Position numbers and translations under genes: made by a program. Below, piece by piece: positions 1 to 9,717 of a stretch of DNA of 64,000 nucleotides. Each line of letters starts with the position of its first letter. The stretch's first letter is position 1. This DNA is from Sceloporus undulatus (taxonomy: Eukaryota; Chordata; Lepidosauria; Squamata; Phrynosomatidae), in assembly GCF_019175285.1 (NCBI RefSeq), contig NC_056522.1, positions 68,795,361 through 68,859,360 of the forward strand. Reading direction: 5' to 3'. A model generated the notes under the pieces. It did no database searches and was not told the DNA's origin. It saw only the letters and a program-made list of their open reading frames with translations.

Positions 1-228
1 TCAGCCAGGTGTCCCTCATCGTATATCTTTGCATTTAATTTTTTAATGCCTAAGTGCAGTACCTTACATTTCTCTGTGTTGAAATTCATTTTGTTAGCTT
101 TGGCCCAGCTTTCTAATCTAAATCAGGTCATTTTGAATTTTGATCCTCTCCTCTGGGATATTAGCTGGTCCTCCTAATTTGGTATCATCTGCAAATTTGA
201 TAAACATGCCCTCTATCCTTTCATCTAG
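1..228 (-). mobile_element. CR1 LINE fragment (RT region), cut by window edge
   Basis: The reverse complement matches the reverse-transcriptase region of the long CR1 copy that ends at 43898, including the segment around the FADD catalytic motif and the following part with the KCKVLHLGQ-type sequence. It is truncated at about 228 and runs off the window at base 1. It is older than the 43-kb copy, judging by its several differences. No intact frame remains. Confidence 0.85.
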
Positions 229-232
229 AGTA

Positions 233-677
233 TGTCACGGCAAGGAGATGCAGAGACAGGAACGGGGGTGCACAAGCCTCCTTCAGCCAGGTTTTGGCTG
301 GGCTTTTTATTGTCATCTTGCTTACTTCCGTCCATTGTTTTCCTTACAGTCATTGATGATAGCCTTGCTCCTAGGTCATCTGACTGGCATGACAGGTGCG
401 TGATCAGTGCATGCTTGGTGCGTGCTCTTGAGGCAAGGAAGCAGGATATGGAGACCAGCTAAGCCAGCCAAATCAACATGGGCTTATCTATCTAATTATG
501 GATAAAGCATTGTTATCTTGAGAGAGGGTCACAGTCCTGTGGTTTGCCAGCAGAACTGCCACATCTCAATCTTGATGAGCATTGCTATCCTGGGAGGGGG
601 TCGCAACCCCGGGGCTTGCCAGCGGGAATGCTACAAGAGGACATTGCTTTTATTTTACAGTATTTTAAATCCTCTCA
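233..677 (-). mobile_element. Possible solo LTR (endogenous retrovirus-like fossil)
   Basis: Read on the minus strand this block begins TGAGAGG and ends GTGACA. It has an AATAAA-type signal about 80-90 bases before the end, followed by a U5-like stretch. The U3-like part holds a direct repeat of about 54 bases (roughly 508-560 and 580-633), as enhancer repeats in LTRs often do. The five bases on each side (gagta and tagta) could be a target duplication with one difference. No internal retroviral region adjoins it, so it would be a solo LTR. The boundaries and the family are inference. Confidence 0.35.
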
Positions 678-1210
678 TAGTAGGACCTAATAGATGTGGC
701 ATATTTAGGAATTCCACAGTCAGGAGTGGAGGGAGGGGGAAGACACTTAGCTTGCTGTCATTTTGTATCTTGGCCAGAAGCAGAATCTGAAGGCCATTTG
801 TCTTTTTCGTCTGTTATGCAAGTGCTTCTACACTGGCTTGATGATATTACAGCCAGCCACCATTAGGTGTCCTCTAGTAATAGAGATTCCTAAATATAGA
901 GTAACACACAACAGTGAAAGGCTTCAGCAACGGGTTAAGCTCCAAGGACGTGATTCAGTTCAGCGAAAAGGAAGGCACACACTCCCAACAAAAACAAAGA
1001 GGTAGCCTTGTTTAACTTCCAGAATTTATTAACGTCTCCCCCCAGGCTCCTCCATGCTCAGGTTATACCAGGAAATATCAGGTTTCTTGAAGAGAAAGGG
1101 GACAAGAAGGTTGCAACAGTTTTCGAAAGAAAAATGAAGATGCCGTTGTTCGTGTAGAATCGGGCGCCTGTGTGTGCTTAAAATACTGTGTATGACCTTT
1201 GGAAGTTAAA
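678..1210. other. No recognisable feature
   Basis: Unique-looking sequence between the LTR-like block and a MITE-like element. The short open frames show no coding character and no known domain. Confidence 0.5.
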
Positions 1211-1996
1211 GGGCCAAAACATACTGCAGAAATAATCCAGTTTGGGACGGCTTTAGTGCTAACTAAGGGATCCTGGGAATCATGGCACCAGAGCTCACTG
1301 GCAGAGAAGGGTACATGTCTCACAAAACTACAGTTCCCTGCCAGGATACTATACACAAGAAAATGGAAAGAGACATAGATGCCGGATTTATCAGAATGGA
1401 AGACGAAGATGTACGACTGAAAGGAAAATGGCAAACTAACGTTATTATTTAGGGATTCCCTGAAAGAAAAATCTGATAAAGACTGGGGCAGGATGTACAA
1501 ATACTTGAGCTCATCATAATTAAGATGCACATATATAAAATACATTTAGGTGAATAATTTAACATAAAGAAAATGTTTGGACTAAGCTTTCATGATATAT
1601 GATACATTTGTAGTATGTTTTGCGATAGTTCAACTCAGAAAGAGAAGATAACTTCGAATCTTTCAGTCTACACAGAATGGGCTAAAAATAAGAGAGGTAA
1701 TTAAAAGAATGAACTAGAACGAAGAAAAGTAAAAGGTATTGAAGTTTTGTAAATTAGCGACTATGGAAGCCAGGAGAGGAAGTAACTTGTGCAGATGGAT
1801 GGTTTGTTTGTTTAATGAGTGATACAATATGAATGTCAGTATAACGTTTTATGTTGTAGATGTAGTTTGCGTTGTAAATAAAATGACAAAAAACCACAAA
1901 CAGGACAAAACTACAGTTCCCAGAATTTCCCTAGCATTGAGCCAGGGCAGTTAAAGTGGTCTCCAACTGGATTATTTCTGGAGTGTGTTTGGGGCC
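1211..1996. mobile_element. Long version of palindromic MITE family A
   Basis: The two ends are inverted copies of each other: the left end reads gggccaaaacatactgcaga and the right end, reverse-complemented, reads ggccccaaacacactccaga. Both continue with AATAATCCAG, the signature of family A elsewhere in the window (for example 25439-25589). Ordinary copies are 140-230 bases. This one is about 786 and carries about 560 unrelated bases between the arms (about 1345-1905). It could be a longer non-autonomous relative or a MITE with an insertion. No transposase frame is visible. Confidence 0.55.
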
Positions 1997-2397
1997 AAAA
2001 GCCTACATTTGGTTTCGTTAAGGAAATGAAAAATCTAGAAAGGTGTAGCTCCTTGGCTCCTATTCCCTCCCTCTGCCCTCCCTCTCTAGTCTCCTCCTAA
2101 CAGTTCACATCGGTCACCACCATTTATGTTTTGCTCCATGTTGAAACACGCTGTTTCTCTTGGCTCTCCCCCATCTCTGCAGCAGCTTCCCCCTTTTTCC
2201 AGGCGGAGGAGGAGGAGGAGGGCCTGCTGGGGGCGAGGCAAGAGGGCAACGAAGTACGTGACTCAAACATCCGAACTTCCTCTTTCATAAGCCACCGCCG
2301 CCATCATCATCACATGATGGAAGAAGGAGAAGCAATTACAATTCCAGCCTTGTCTCTATGAATTGCAGACGCATTGCCTCACCCTAGAAACCAGCCT

Positions 2398-2456
2398 CTC
2401 ACTCACTCACTCACTCCTCTCTCAATCTGTGTGTGTGTGTGTGTGTGTGTGGTTGT
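2398..2456. repeat. (CACT)n and (TG)n microsatellite
   Basis: A short CTCA/CACT tract is followed by about ten TG units. The apparent open frames across it are simple-sequence artefacts. Confidence 0.85.
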
Positions 2457-2910
2457 GTGTGTTGTGTTGCTGCAGCCCCATTGGAAACGCTCCAGCTTCA
2501 CTCAGGAGAAGGAAAAAGAAAACGAGGGCAGTGGGTGGGAGAGAAAAAACAAAGGCTCTTGTTTACCAAAGGAATGCAGCTTCTATAAGAAGGAAAGGGG
2601 GATGTTTTTAAAAAATAAAAAGGAGGGATGGAGGGAATGAGGCAGAAGCTGACAAAGAAGGAAGGGAACACGAAAAGGCATGGCGGCTTAAAGGGAAGGA
2701 AGGCAAGGGGGGAAAGAAGGGCGCCGATGAAACAAAAATAAAGCAAAAGGGGGTGGCGGCGGGAGGAGAGCATGCCATTTCCTTTCAAAGAAATTCCAGA
2801 CATTCATGGCTCTCCGGTGTGAAACATAAATCTTCCGGGGGGAGAGAAAGGGAGCAGCCAGGAGGAGGAGCAGGAGAGGAGGGAGTTTCCTCAGTAAAGT
2901 GTACACACAT

Positions 2911-2920
2911 TATATGTGTA

Positions 2921-2971
<51 letters not shown>

Positions 2972-3023
2972 CACAGATATGTGTGTGTGTGTATATATAT
3001 GTGTGTGTGTATACACACACATA

Positions 3024-3068
<45 letters not shown>

Positions 3069-3120
3069 TATACACACACACACACTCTGTGTGTGTGTGT
3101 CTAATATATATGTGGATGTC
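2911..3120. repeat. Compound (TG)n/(TA)n/(CA)n microsatellite
   Basis: Alternating runs of TG, TA and CA fill about 210 bases. Several runs are mutually complementary, so the tract could form cruciforms. Translated frames here (poly-YI, poly-CV) are not genes. Confidence 0.9.
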
Positions 3121-3254
3121 TATATATACATTGTCATCATAAAATCTAATTAATACTGTGCGTCTCCATGGCAATTTATGGCAATTTCTCTCTCTTCCTA
3201 GGTTTTTTTGCAGCCATGGCAAAAAGTGCTACTCTATGTGTTACGTAGTCATTG

Positions 3255-3284
3255 GTGTGTTTGTGTGTGTGTGTGTGTGTGTGT
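3255..3284. repeat. (GT)n microsatellite
   Basis: A nearly pure GT tract, interrupted once by TTT. Confidence 0.9.
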
Positions 3285-3444
3285 AAAACCGCCCCCTCAT
3301 CCCTCCCATCTTGAATTTTTTTTTAAAAGGGGGGAAATCTGATTATCTTTAACAACATATTATAATCTGGAGTAGTGCCACTTTCTGTTATCCTCTTCCA
3401 AGGGGTGTGTAGGAAGGTTTTTGTGTGTTGTTTTTTTCACACAC

Positions 3445-3600
3445 GTCGTGCTTTCGAGTCGTCTCCAACTCATAGCGAACCTATGACGGTTTTTTTCCTC
3501 CCCCTTGATTTCGTCTGAGGTTTTTATTTATTTATTGGGCATGGCCACCCTCTGAGGCTGAGAGAGCGTGACCCAGTGGGTTTCCATGGACACAGTCTTT
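3445..3600 (-). mobile_element. Sauria SINE, degenerate
   Basis: The minus strand carries the Sauria SINE body: the segment around ACCCAGTGGGTTTCCATGG at 3571-3589 is the tRNA-unrelated middle part, and the 3' part about CAACTCATAGCGAACCTATG lies at 3466-3485. A T-rich stretch at about 3515-3538 interrupts it. It is an old copy without a clear tRNA-like head. Confidence 0.65.
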
Positions 3601-4189
3601 TATGCAGCCGTGAGGTGGTTTCCAAGCCGTTCATCCGCCGTTTGAGGAGTGTTACTCTGACCAAGGTGAAGAAAGGCCGCCCTTGACGTTTTGCTGAGGA
3701 GGCCTCTGAGGGCGGGAAGCTGTTAACCCCGCCATGCCCTGAGGGGACAATAGGATTTCCCTGGATCCACCAGTTTCTGTTTTCCCCTCCGAGGGGTGTG
3801 TGTTTGTGGATCTGAAGGAGGGAGTTGTGTGTTGTGTTTTGCGCTCTCTCTCACACACACACCCTTCAATTTGCCAGAGAAGGAAGGCTGGTATCCTGCC
3901 AATGGCGGCGTTTTGCTTTGCTGGGTGGGATCGGCTGGCAGCCCTCGCCAATGCCGCCCTGACTCTGGAAACCCCCGCGGGAACACGCGTGTCATGTGTA
4001 TGTGTGCAAAATAACAAACGTGTTAATACGGGATGAAAGCGTTTCCGTGCCACTTTAGAGCAGTTTTGTTCATGTGATGTGAAATCAATACAATCTAGGG
4101 CGGGGTTCTTTTTTTACTCTGTCTTCTCCACACGCTCTCCTCCCCCCCACACACAAAAATACCGCCCCTCTCCTTTACGCTTCATTAGG

Positions 4190-4220
4190 AAACGCCGTTC
4201 AAAGAACAATAACGGCGTTT
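4190..4220. repeat. Short perfect inverted repeat
   Basis: AAACGCCGTT at 4190-4199 is the exact reverse complement of AACGGCGTTT at 4211-4220, with an 11-base spacer. It is a possible hairpin of unknown role. Confidence 0.6.
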
Positions 4221-4429
4221 TGAATAGCAACGAGGCAGAAACGTCAGCAAGATTCCTCTCCCCCCCTCTTTGCCCGGCCAGCCGCGGGGACTAGAGATAA
4301 CCATCTATCTACACACCCTGCGCTTCCAGCTCAGCACCAGCTCCTTCCAGTTCAAAGGGGAGTCCTTTCATATATGTAGGGCAGTTCTCCACCCATTAGC
4401 ACACAGACCCCTCAGGCTGAAATATATGT

Positions 4430-4770
4430 GTCTAATGTGTATGTGTGTGTATAGAAAGAGTGCATGTCTAATATATGTATGTGTGTTTGTGTGTGTATTG
4501 TTTATGTATGTATATGTATAGAAACGCCTCAAGTTGATTTTGTATATAAACACACACAATATATATAGTGTGTCTAATATACTGTATGTATGTATGTATG
4601 TGTGTCTGCATATATATATATATATTACACAGATGTATATTACACACGCACGCACACACATATATATGTAGGTGTATGTGCGTGTCTTATGTGTGTGTGT
4701 GTGTGTGTATATATATGTATGTATGTATGTATATATATATATATATATTGTGTGTAATGTGTGTGTATGT
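4430..4770. repeat. Compound (TG)n/(TA)n/(TATG)n microsatellite
   Basis: About 340 bases of interrupted TG, TA, CA and TATG/GTAT runs. All open frames inside it are simple-sequence artefacts. Confidence 0.85.
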
Positions 4771-4976
4771 GTGTATTGGACACGTATATTTCAGCCTGGG
4801 GCTTTTGTTTGCAAATGGTGGGAGGGGGAAGAAGAAGAATAGTAATGGCGGCTGGAAAGTTGACAACTCAAGCAGCTGGGTTTGTGGGTGGGAGAGGAAC
4901 ACGTTACAACCGAAAGGCGTTGGCAGGCGGCTAAAACTGATGGATTCGCATCGGTTTTAAGGGAAGCGACAAGCAG

Positions 4977-5167
4977 GGTGGGCAGGGTAATCCTCACAGC
5001 AAAGGAGGACAACAAGGCACCGCGAAATGGAGGTCATGACCAAATTAAAGCCGAGAAGTACACTCCTAGAAATGTGAAACCATGCTTCTCTCGGTCATGT
5101 TCAAAATGGAGGACGTTTTGGAATTCCCCCCCCAAGAACAGGCATTTGAAATGATGTAGGGCACGTC
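4977..5167. repeat. Interspersed repeat B (degenerate copy)
   Basis: Shares several blocks with 11078-11362 in the same order: an AAGGAGGACAA-type start, a GCACCGCGAAATGGAGG block, GACCAAATTAAA, then CATGCTTCT and TCAAAATGGAGGACGTTTTG. It is immediately followed at about 5170-5214 by the right end of a family A MITE (CCTGCAGTGCGGACGCAGCC). In the 11-kb copy repeat B likewise sits inside a family A MITE, so this may be the remnant of a similar nested pair. Confidence 0.55.
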
Positions 5168-5329
5168 AATTGGTGTTAAACCGGGCTATCCCTGCAGTGC
5201 GGACGCAGCCTTTGACAGACTGCTGCGACCAGACCCGCCTCCCGAGGCCGAATGAATGATGACGACGACCTCAGTGGAAAACAAACCCCGTCCATGCTAT
5301 CTTAAGTAAAAGTTAAGCCTGTGAGGGAG

Positions 5330-5560
5330 GGAGGGCTGAGGGCCCAGAAATAGCAGCAAAGGGGCGGGGCTTGGTGCTGTGACGGCGGCGCTCGCTTCAA
5401 GGGCTCTCTCTCTCTCTCGTTTTTCCCCTTCCTCCTGTCCCTGGAATGTGCATTTCGCTTAACAAGGCTTCGAGTGCCAACGGCATCGAGTCACGTCCCC
5501 CGAATGCGCCTGCGCAGCCGGAGGAGCCCTGGAACAAAATGCAAACGTCAGAGCTCGCCT
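5330..5560. promoter_or_regulatory. CpG-rich patch, candidate upstream promoter
   Basis: A short CpG-rich block holds a GC box (GGGGCGGGGC, 5361-5370), a GACGGCGGCG stretch and TGCGCCTGCGCA at 5505-5516, one base off the NRF1 consensus. It lies about 2.8 kb upstream of the IRF2BP2 start codon. It could be a distal or alternative promoter of IRF2BP2 or the start of an unannotated transcript. No transcript evidence can be read from sequence. Confidence 0.3.
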
Positions 5561-5627
5561 GGCTCCCTCCCTGGCTGTTTCCCTTTGTAACCTACATAAC
5601 TCAGCAGCAGCAGCAGCAGCAGCAAGA

Positions 5628-6533
5628 CTGTGGGAAGGGCGACCGAGACGGCAGTTTTAGGGGAGCGGCTTCCACTTTTTGTTTACTCGGCACAATCCCC
5701 TCAGTCAGCACACACAGTGACGCTAGCAGATATATGCGCATACACACACACACACAAGCTAATGTGTGTGTGTTAGTGTCATTGTGTGTGCCCAGTAAAC
5801 CAAAAGACGAAGCCGCACCCCTAAAACTGCCATCTAGGTCACCCTTCCCACAGTGTGCGGGAATAAGTGGAAACAACAGCTTCCATTTTTGTTTACTCGG
5901 CACAACACCTTCTGCACACGCAATGACTCTAGCATATATAGAATATATGTGTGTGTGTGAGAGAGAGAAAGGCAGTATATAAAAGACACTAGCATGTACA
6001 GTATGTGTGTGAGAGAGTGAGAGACACTATACACACAATGACACTAGCACATATATCTGACACTAAATAGTCAATAACATTAACATGTATACAGTATATA
6101 TACACGTATTTGTGAGAGAGAGACTATGCACAATGACACTAGGATATATGGCACTGCAATAACACTAGCATATATGTGACAGTATATATATGACACAATA
6201 TAGTGACACTAACACACACACACACATATATGATACACTGATACTAGCATATATGACACTATATACTCAATAACTATATATATATATACAGTATATGTTT
6301 GTGACACTATAGTGACACTAGCATATATATAAAAACACAAAATGCAGACACACTAGCCTATAGATATCTATATATGAGATACTATATATACACTGATATT
6401 AGTACATATACGCACAACGACACTAACACATATGGATTTGCTAGTGTCATTATGTGTGCCGAAGGAATTGGGTCGAATAAACAAAAGTGGAAGCCAAAAA
6501 CTGCTGTCTTGGTCGTCCTCCCCACAGTGTTCT
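5628..6533. repeat. Double foldback cluster with CA/TA-rich loops
   Basis: Four copies of one arm alternate in orientation: about 5628-5692 (+), 5785-5853 (-), 5868-5910 (+) and 6440-6533 (-). Each includes a TTCCACTTTTTGTTTACTCG-like block next to GACACTAGCATATA-like sequence. This makes two successive hairpin units, with loops of about 90 and about 530 bases made of degenerate GACACTAGCATATATA, CA and TA repeats. It resembles a foldback MITE whose loop expanded as a minisatellite. A (CAG)n tract adjoins at 5603-5624. Confidence 0.6.
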
Positions 6534-7187
6534 CTCTCATACACATATATAGCTGGTGTCATTGTGTGTCTACATACCCAAACACACACCAGGAGAGTAG
6601 GAGAGCCAATGAGGCTGCCTGGGGAGCATTGCACAGACGGGGTGTGTGTGTGTTTGTGTGTCTGCACTTGTGTTTTGCACTAGACGCGATCGCTGCCTGT
6701 TTTTTCAGGAAAGCAAACGGGGGTGTCCTAATTAAATCTGTACAGCATTTCTTTTGCTGAAATGGTGGGGAAAGCAAGGAAGGCCTCTGTTGGGGGACTC
6801 TGCCCACCAGGAGACGCAGGAGGCAACCGAGGGCGGCAGCCTTAGCCCCATCCATAGGCTTATTCTTGCCTGGCGTTTTGTTTCATGCAGGCAACCCTTT
6901 GCACTCTTTGGGGGGCTCTAAACCTTGAGGCCTATGGGGTTTCCTTCCTTCCCAGTAAACATGGATGGGCTTGAAGTGTTTTAGCACAGGACAGACTTCG
7001 CCTTCCTCGAGCCATGCTAAAGGAACGCAGTCTTGCATTTTTCATCGTAAATGGGCAATAAATCAGATCTTTATTTTAATTATTTCGTTTAAGAGGCTGT
7101 GGTTCTTGCTTCCTTTGGGCTGTCAATAGTCCCAGGCCCCCCCGATCCTCTTCTTACTCCAGGAATGAATGCTCCATGGAGCTGCAA
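6534..7187. other. No recognisable feature
   Basis: Mostly unique sequence with a short TG tract near 6643-6660, between the foldback cluster and a family A MITE. No gene or repeat could be identified. Confidence 0.5.
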
Positions 7188-7393
7188 GGCTGCATTCACA
7201 CTGGAGGAATAACCCCGTTTGCTTGACTCTTTTGTCTGGCTCAAGACTGCTATGGAATTCTGGGAGTTAGAGTTTGTTGTGGGGCCCAGAGCGGAGCAGA
7301 GCAGAGAACAAACTCCAACTCCCAGAATTCCATAGCAAAGAGCCAGACAAAGCGCTGCTAAACGGGGTTATTTCTCCAATGTGGATGCAGTCC
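7188..7393. mobile_element. Palindromic MITE, family A
   Basis: The element folds on itself. The left end GGCTGCATTCACACTGGAGG and the reverse complement of the right end (GGACTGCATCCACATTGGAG) match, and the arms continue through TATGGAATTCTGGGAGTT and its complement. No coding capacity. It lies just upstream of the CpG-rich IRF2BP2 5' region. Confidence 0.8.
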
Positions 7394-7419
7394 TAGGAGA
7401 GAGAGGGAGAGAGATGGTT

Positions 7420-8266
7420 ATTCTTGCAGCTCTTGTTGTCTTGGCAGAAGTTCAATGAACAGCAGGAGGAGGAAGGAGCAGAAGAAGCGGAGTGTGTGCA
7501 TCTGAGTGTGAGTGCGGAGGGAGCCTACCACGCATGCGCGCCTGGCCACTCTCGAAGAATCGAGTCACTGGAGCAGAGCGCGCCAGGAGCAGCAGCAGCA
7601 GCAGCAGCGAGGAAGAAGGTGTCGTCGTCGTCGTCGCCGCCGCCGTCCTCGCCGTGTCTCCGGGAGTCCCGCCCCGTCCATCGCCAGCGTCTGGGAGTCC
7701 GGAGCCGCGTCGCTCAGCGCCGCCGTAGGAGCCAGACTGCGGCCCAGCCAGGAGCGGGGGAAGGGGGCTCTCGGCCCGGGAGATGACTGAGCAACCGAAG
7801 GGACTCTAAGGCGGGAGGGGGGACCCGGCGAAGGCAGGCTGCTGCAAGAAGCGAAGACATCGAGGGAAGGCGTTGGTGGAAGCGGCGGCGCTTCCCTTCC
7901 TTAGAGGCTGCTGCAAGAAGCGGAGGGAAAAGGGCTCGGACTCGGGAGGGAGGGAAGGGACTCGGATAGGGAAGTGGGTGCGTCGGACCGAAGAAGGAGA
8001 GGCAGAAATCGATGGGACTGTAGATCCTGGGGAACAGGGAAACGAGTGGAAAGAACGGGATTCTTGATTGCAAAAGTAACGGCAGGGAATCCTTGATGAT
8101 ATCAAGGCTAATGCCGCTGAAGTGACACCTACTGCAGCTACTGCTACCAGCCCTGCAAGAGACCCACCGAGGAGCGGAGTGGAAGCAAGGCGCCGGTGCC
8201 TCCCTGCCTCGGGACTGAAGGAGGAGGAGGAGGAGGAAAGGTCCCTCGGAGGCGGCTGTGGCGGCC
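7420..8266 (+). promoter_or_regulatory. IRF2BP2: CpG-rich promoter and 5' UTR of IRF2BP2
   Basis: GC content and CpG density rise sharply from about 7480 to the start codon at 8267 and stay high through exon 1, as expected for a housekeeping-type CpG island promoter. CACGCATGCGCG at 7529-7540 is one base off the NRF1 consensus. CAG, GTC/GCC and GGA triplet runs occur (about 7590-7650 and 8221-8238). No TATA box is obvious. The transcription start cannot be fixed from sequence; I infer it lies within about 7.4-7.8 kb. Confidence 0.65.
7783..8125 (+). promoter_or_regulatory. Three short upstream ORFs in the IRF2BP2 leader
   Basis: If transcription starts before 7783, the leader has three ATG-initiated mini-frames: 7783-7809 (8 codons plus stop), 8012-8023 (3 codons plus stop) and 8096-8125 (9 codons plus stop). 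All terminate before the main start at 8267 and no other ATG lies between 8125 and 8267. Such uORFs usually lower main-frame translation; that effect here is inference. Confidence 0.5.
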
Positions 8267-9311
8267 ATGTCCTCCGCGGCGGTGGCGGCGGTGGCAGCCG
8301 CCTCTCGCCGCCAGTCGTGCTACCTGTGCGACCTGCCCCGCATGCCCTGGGCCATGATCTGGGACTTCACGGAGCCCGTGTGCCGCGGCTGCGTCAACTA
8401 CGAGGGCGCCGACCGGGTGGAGTTCGTCATCGACACCGCCAGGCAGCTCAAGCGGGCCCACAGCTTCCAGGAAGGCAGGCCCCCTCCGCCGCCGCCTCAC
8501 GCCAAGCAGCAGCCCCCGCCGCCGCCGCCCCTCAGCGCCAAGGAGATGCACTCCGCAGCCGTGGCTGCCGCTGCCGCTGCCGAAGCCGCCTCCCGAGCGC
8601 CGCCGCCTCACGAGCGCTACGCCTTGGCCGTGGCCTCCGAGAGGGCGCCCCCGCGCCTGGGCCCCGAATATGGCGGCGGCGGCGGGAGCAGTAGCGGCGG
8701 CAGCAGCCGCCAAGTGAACGGCATCCTGGTCCCGAACGGCTTCTCGAAGCCCGAGGAGCCCCCGGAGCTGAACCGCCAGAGCCCCAACCCCCGGAGGACG
8801 CACGCCGTGGCCCCCACCCTGGTGCCCCTCATGAACGGCGCCGCCGCCGCCGCCCTCGGCATCAACAGCCGCGCAGCCCTGGCCGCCATTTCGGGAGCCC
8901 CGGCGCAGCTGCAGGTCTCCGTCGCCCAGCAGCAGCAGCAGCAGCAGGCGGGAGAAGGGCCTCCTCACAAGCGGCCTGGCTCCGTCTCCTCCTCCTCGTC
9001 CTCGAGTGGCGGCGGAGGCGGAGCAGGCAGCGACCTGGAGGGGAAGGAGAAGGGGCCGCCTCAGCAGTCGCCTCAGGCTCGGGGCTCTGCCGCCGCGGAC
9101 AACATGGAGGCCGAGGGGAAGGGCCGCTCCTCGTCGTCGTCGGCCTCTGGCTCGGAGCAGGAGTGGCTGGGGAAGCCCAAGACGGTGCGGGACACGCTGC
9201 TGGCCCTGCAGCACAGCGGCCACGCCGTCCCCTACGAGGGCAAGTTCAAGAAGGAGCCCGGCTTGGCCGCGGGGAGGATGCTGGGCTACGAGAGCAACGG
9301 CGCCAAAGCCG
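8267..9311 (+). CDS. IRF2BP2: IRF2BP2 coding exon 1 (N-terminal zinc finger)
   Basis: Encodes residues 1-348 plus the first base of codon 349 of interferon regulatory factor 2 binding protein 2, a nuclear transcriptional corepressor that works with IRF2, NFAT, VGLL4/TEAD and others. The start is the ATG at 8267 (GCGGCC before it); an in-frame GTG at 8258 is not used. Residues 18-42 hold the IRF2BP-type C4 zinc finger (C18, C21, C39, C42) with the family signature [17 protein letters not shown]. After it come low-complexity Pro, Ala, Gln, Ser and Gly tracts, then [20 protein letters not shown] and [17 protein letters not shown], which distinguish IRF2BP2 from the intronless IRF2BPL. The donor GT is at 9312-9313, phase 1. 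Antisense frames across this exon are GC-codon shadows. Confidence 0.95.
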
Positions 9312-9319
9312 GTGAGCCC

Positions 9320-9340
9320 CAGCAGCAGCAGCAGCAGCAG
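9320..9340 (+). repeat. (CAG)7 next to the splice donor
   Basis: Seven CAG units begin eight bases after the donor GT at 9312. Exon 1 and the 5' UTR also carry CAG runs. Repeats of this kind are often length-polymorphic. Confidence 0.9.
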
Positions 9341-9344
9341 CCAT

Positions 9345-9545
9345 GTTTGCGGGCTTCGTTATTCACGGGGTTCTCTCTAGGAAGATCTGGGTCCTCCACT
9401 GCAACTCTATGGTCGGCTTTAACTAAACAGTCGCAGTGAAAGACTCCTAGAGAGGTGTCCTCTCAGGTCAAGGCATGGCGCTTTTGCTGTTTGCAGTTTT
9501 TCCATATTCAGGGGGGCCTTGTGCTCCTAAGCACACGGAGGGACA
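9345..9545 (+). mobile_element. Tigger/pogo-like DNA transposon relic
   Basis: Matches, in inverted orientation, the element at 9718-10060: ATTATTCACGG..., TTCTCTCTAGGAA, CCTCCA(C/G)TGCAACTCT, CTTTAACTAAA, TTGCAGTTTTTCCATATTC and a GGAGGGACA terminus. The first bases of the left end are lost. It is non-coding and begins within 35 bases of the exon 1 donor. Confidence 0.55.
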
Positions 9546-9547
9546 AG

Positions 9548-9570
9548 TGTGTGTGTGTGTGTGTGAGTGT

Positions 9571-9609
<39 letters not shown>
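9548..9609. repeat. (TG)n(TA)n microsatellite
   Basis: TG units followed by about 17 TA units, ending near 9609. Confidence 0.9.
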
Positions 9610-9612
<3 letters not shown>

Positions 9613-9617
9613 TATTT

Positions 9618-9717
9618 TATTGACTCTTAAGAGCTACACAGGCATTTAAGGAATTCATGTTTCCATAGGCAACGTTCAGGGGCAGCCATGTTAGCCATTT
9701 AAACAAATACAAACAAA
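9618..9717 (+). repeat. Interspersed repeat C fragment
   Basis: Shares CTACACAGGCATT-AAGG, TTTCCATAGGCAA and GTTCAGGGGCAGCCA with 10095-10290 and 10380-10565. Class unknown; the GGGGTAGCTGTGTTGGC-type start resembles reptile hAT-like MITEs. Truncated by the next element. Confidence 0.5.

Noticed and set aside
1078-1545. 155-codon minus-strand frame
   Set aside because: It overlaps the long family A MITE and has no protein-like features.
2785-3222. 145-codon frame and its neighbours in the TG/TA tract
   Set aside because: Translation of a microsatellite; no non-repetitive domain.
5628-6533. CRISPR-like array
   Set aside because: The repeats alternate in orientation, vary in length and have simple-sequence spacers; this is vertebrate foldback and minisatellite DNA.
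8258-8266. GTG start three codons upstream of the IRF2BP2 ATG
   Set aside because: Eukaryotic initiation at the in-frame ATG at 8267 fits the family N-terminus.
7714-9223. Long antisense open frames (184 and 359 codons) over the 5' UTR and exon 1 of IRF2BP2
   Set aside because: They are complements of GC-rich, repeat-rich coding sequence, give only low-complexity Gly/Arg/Leu-rich text and match no family.
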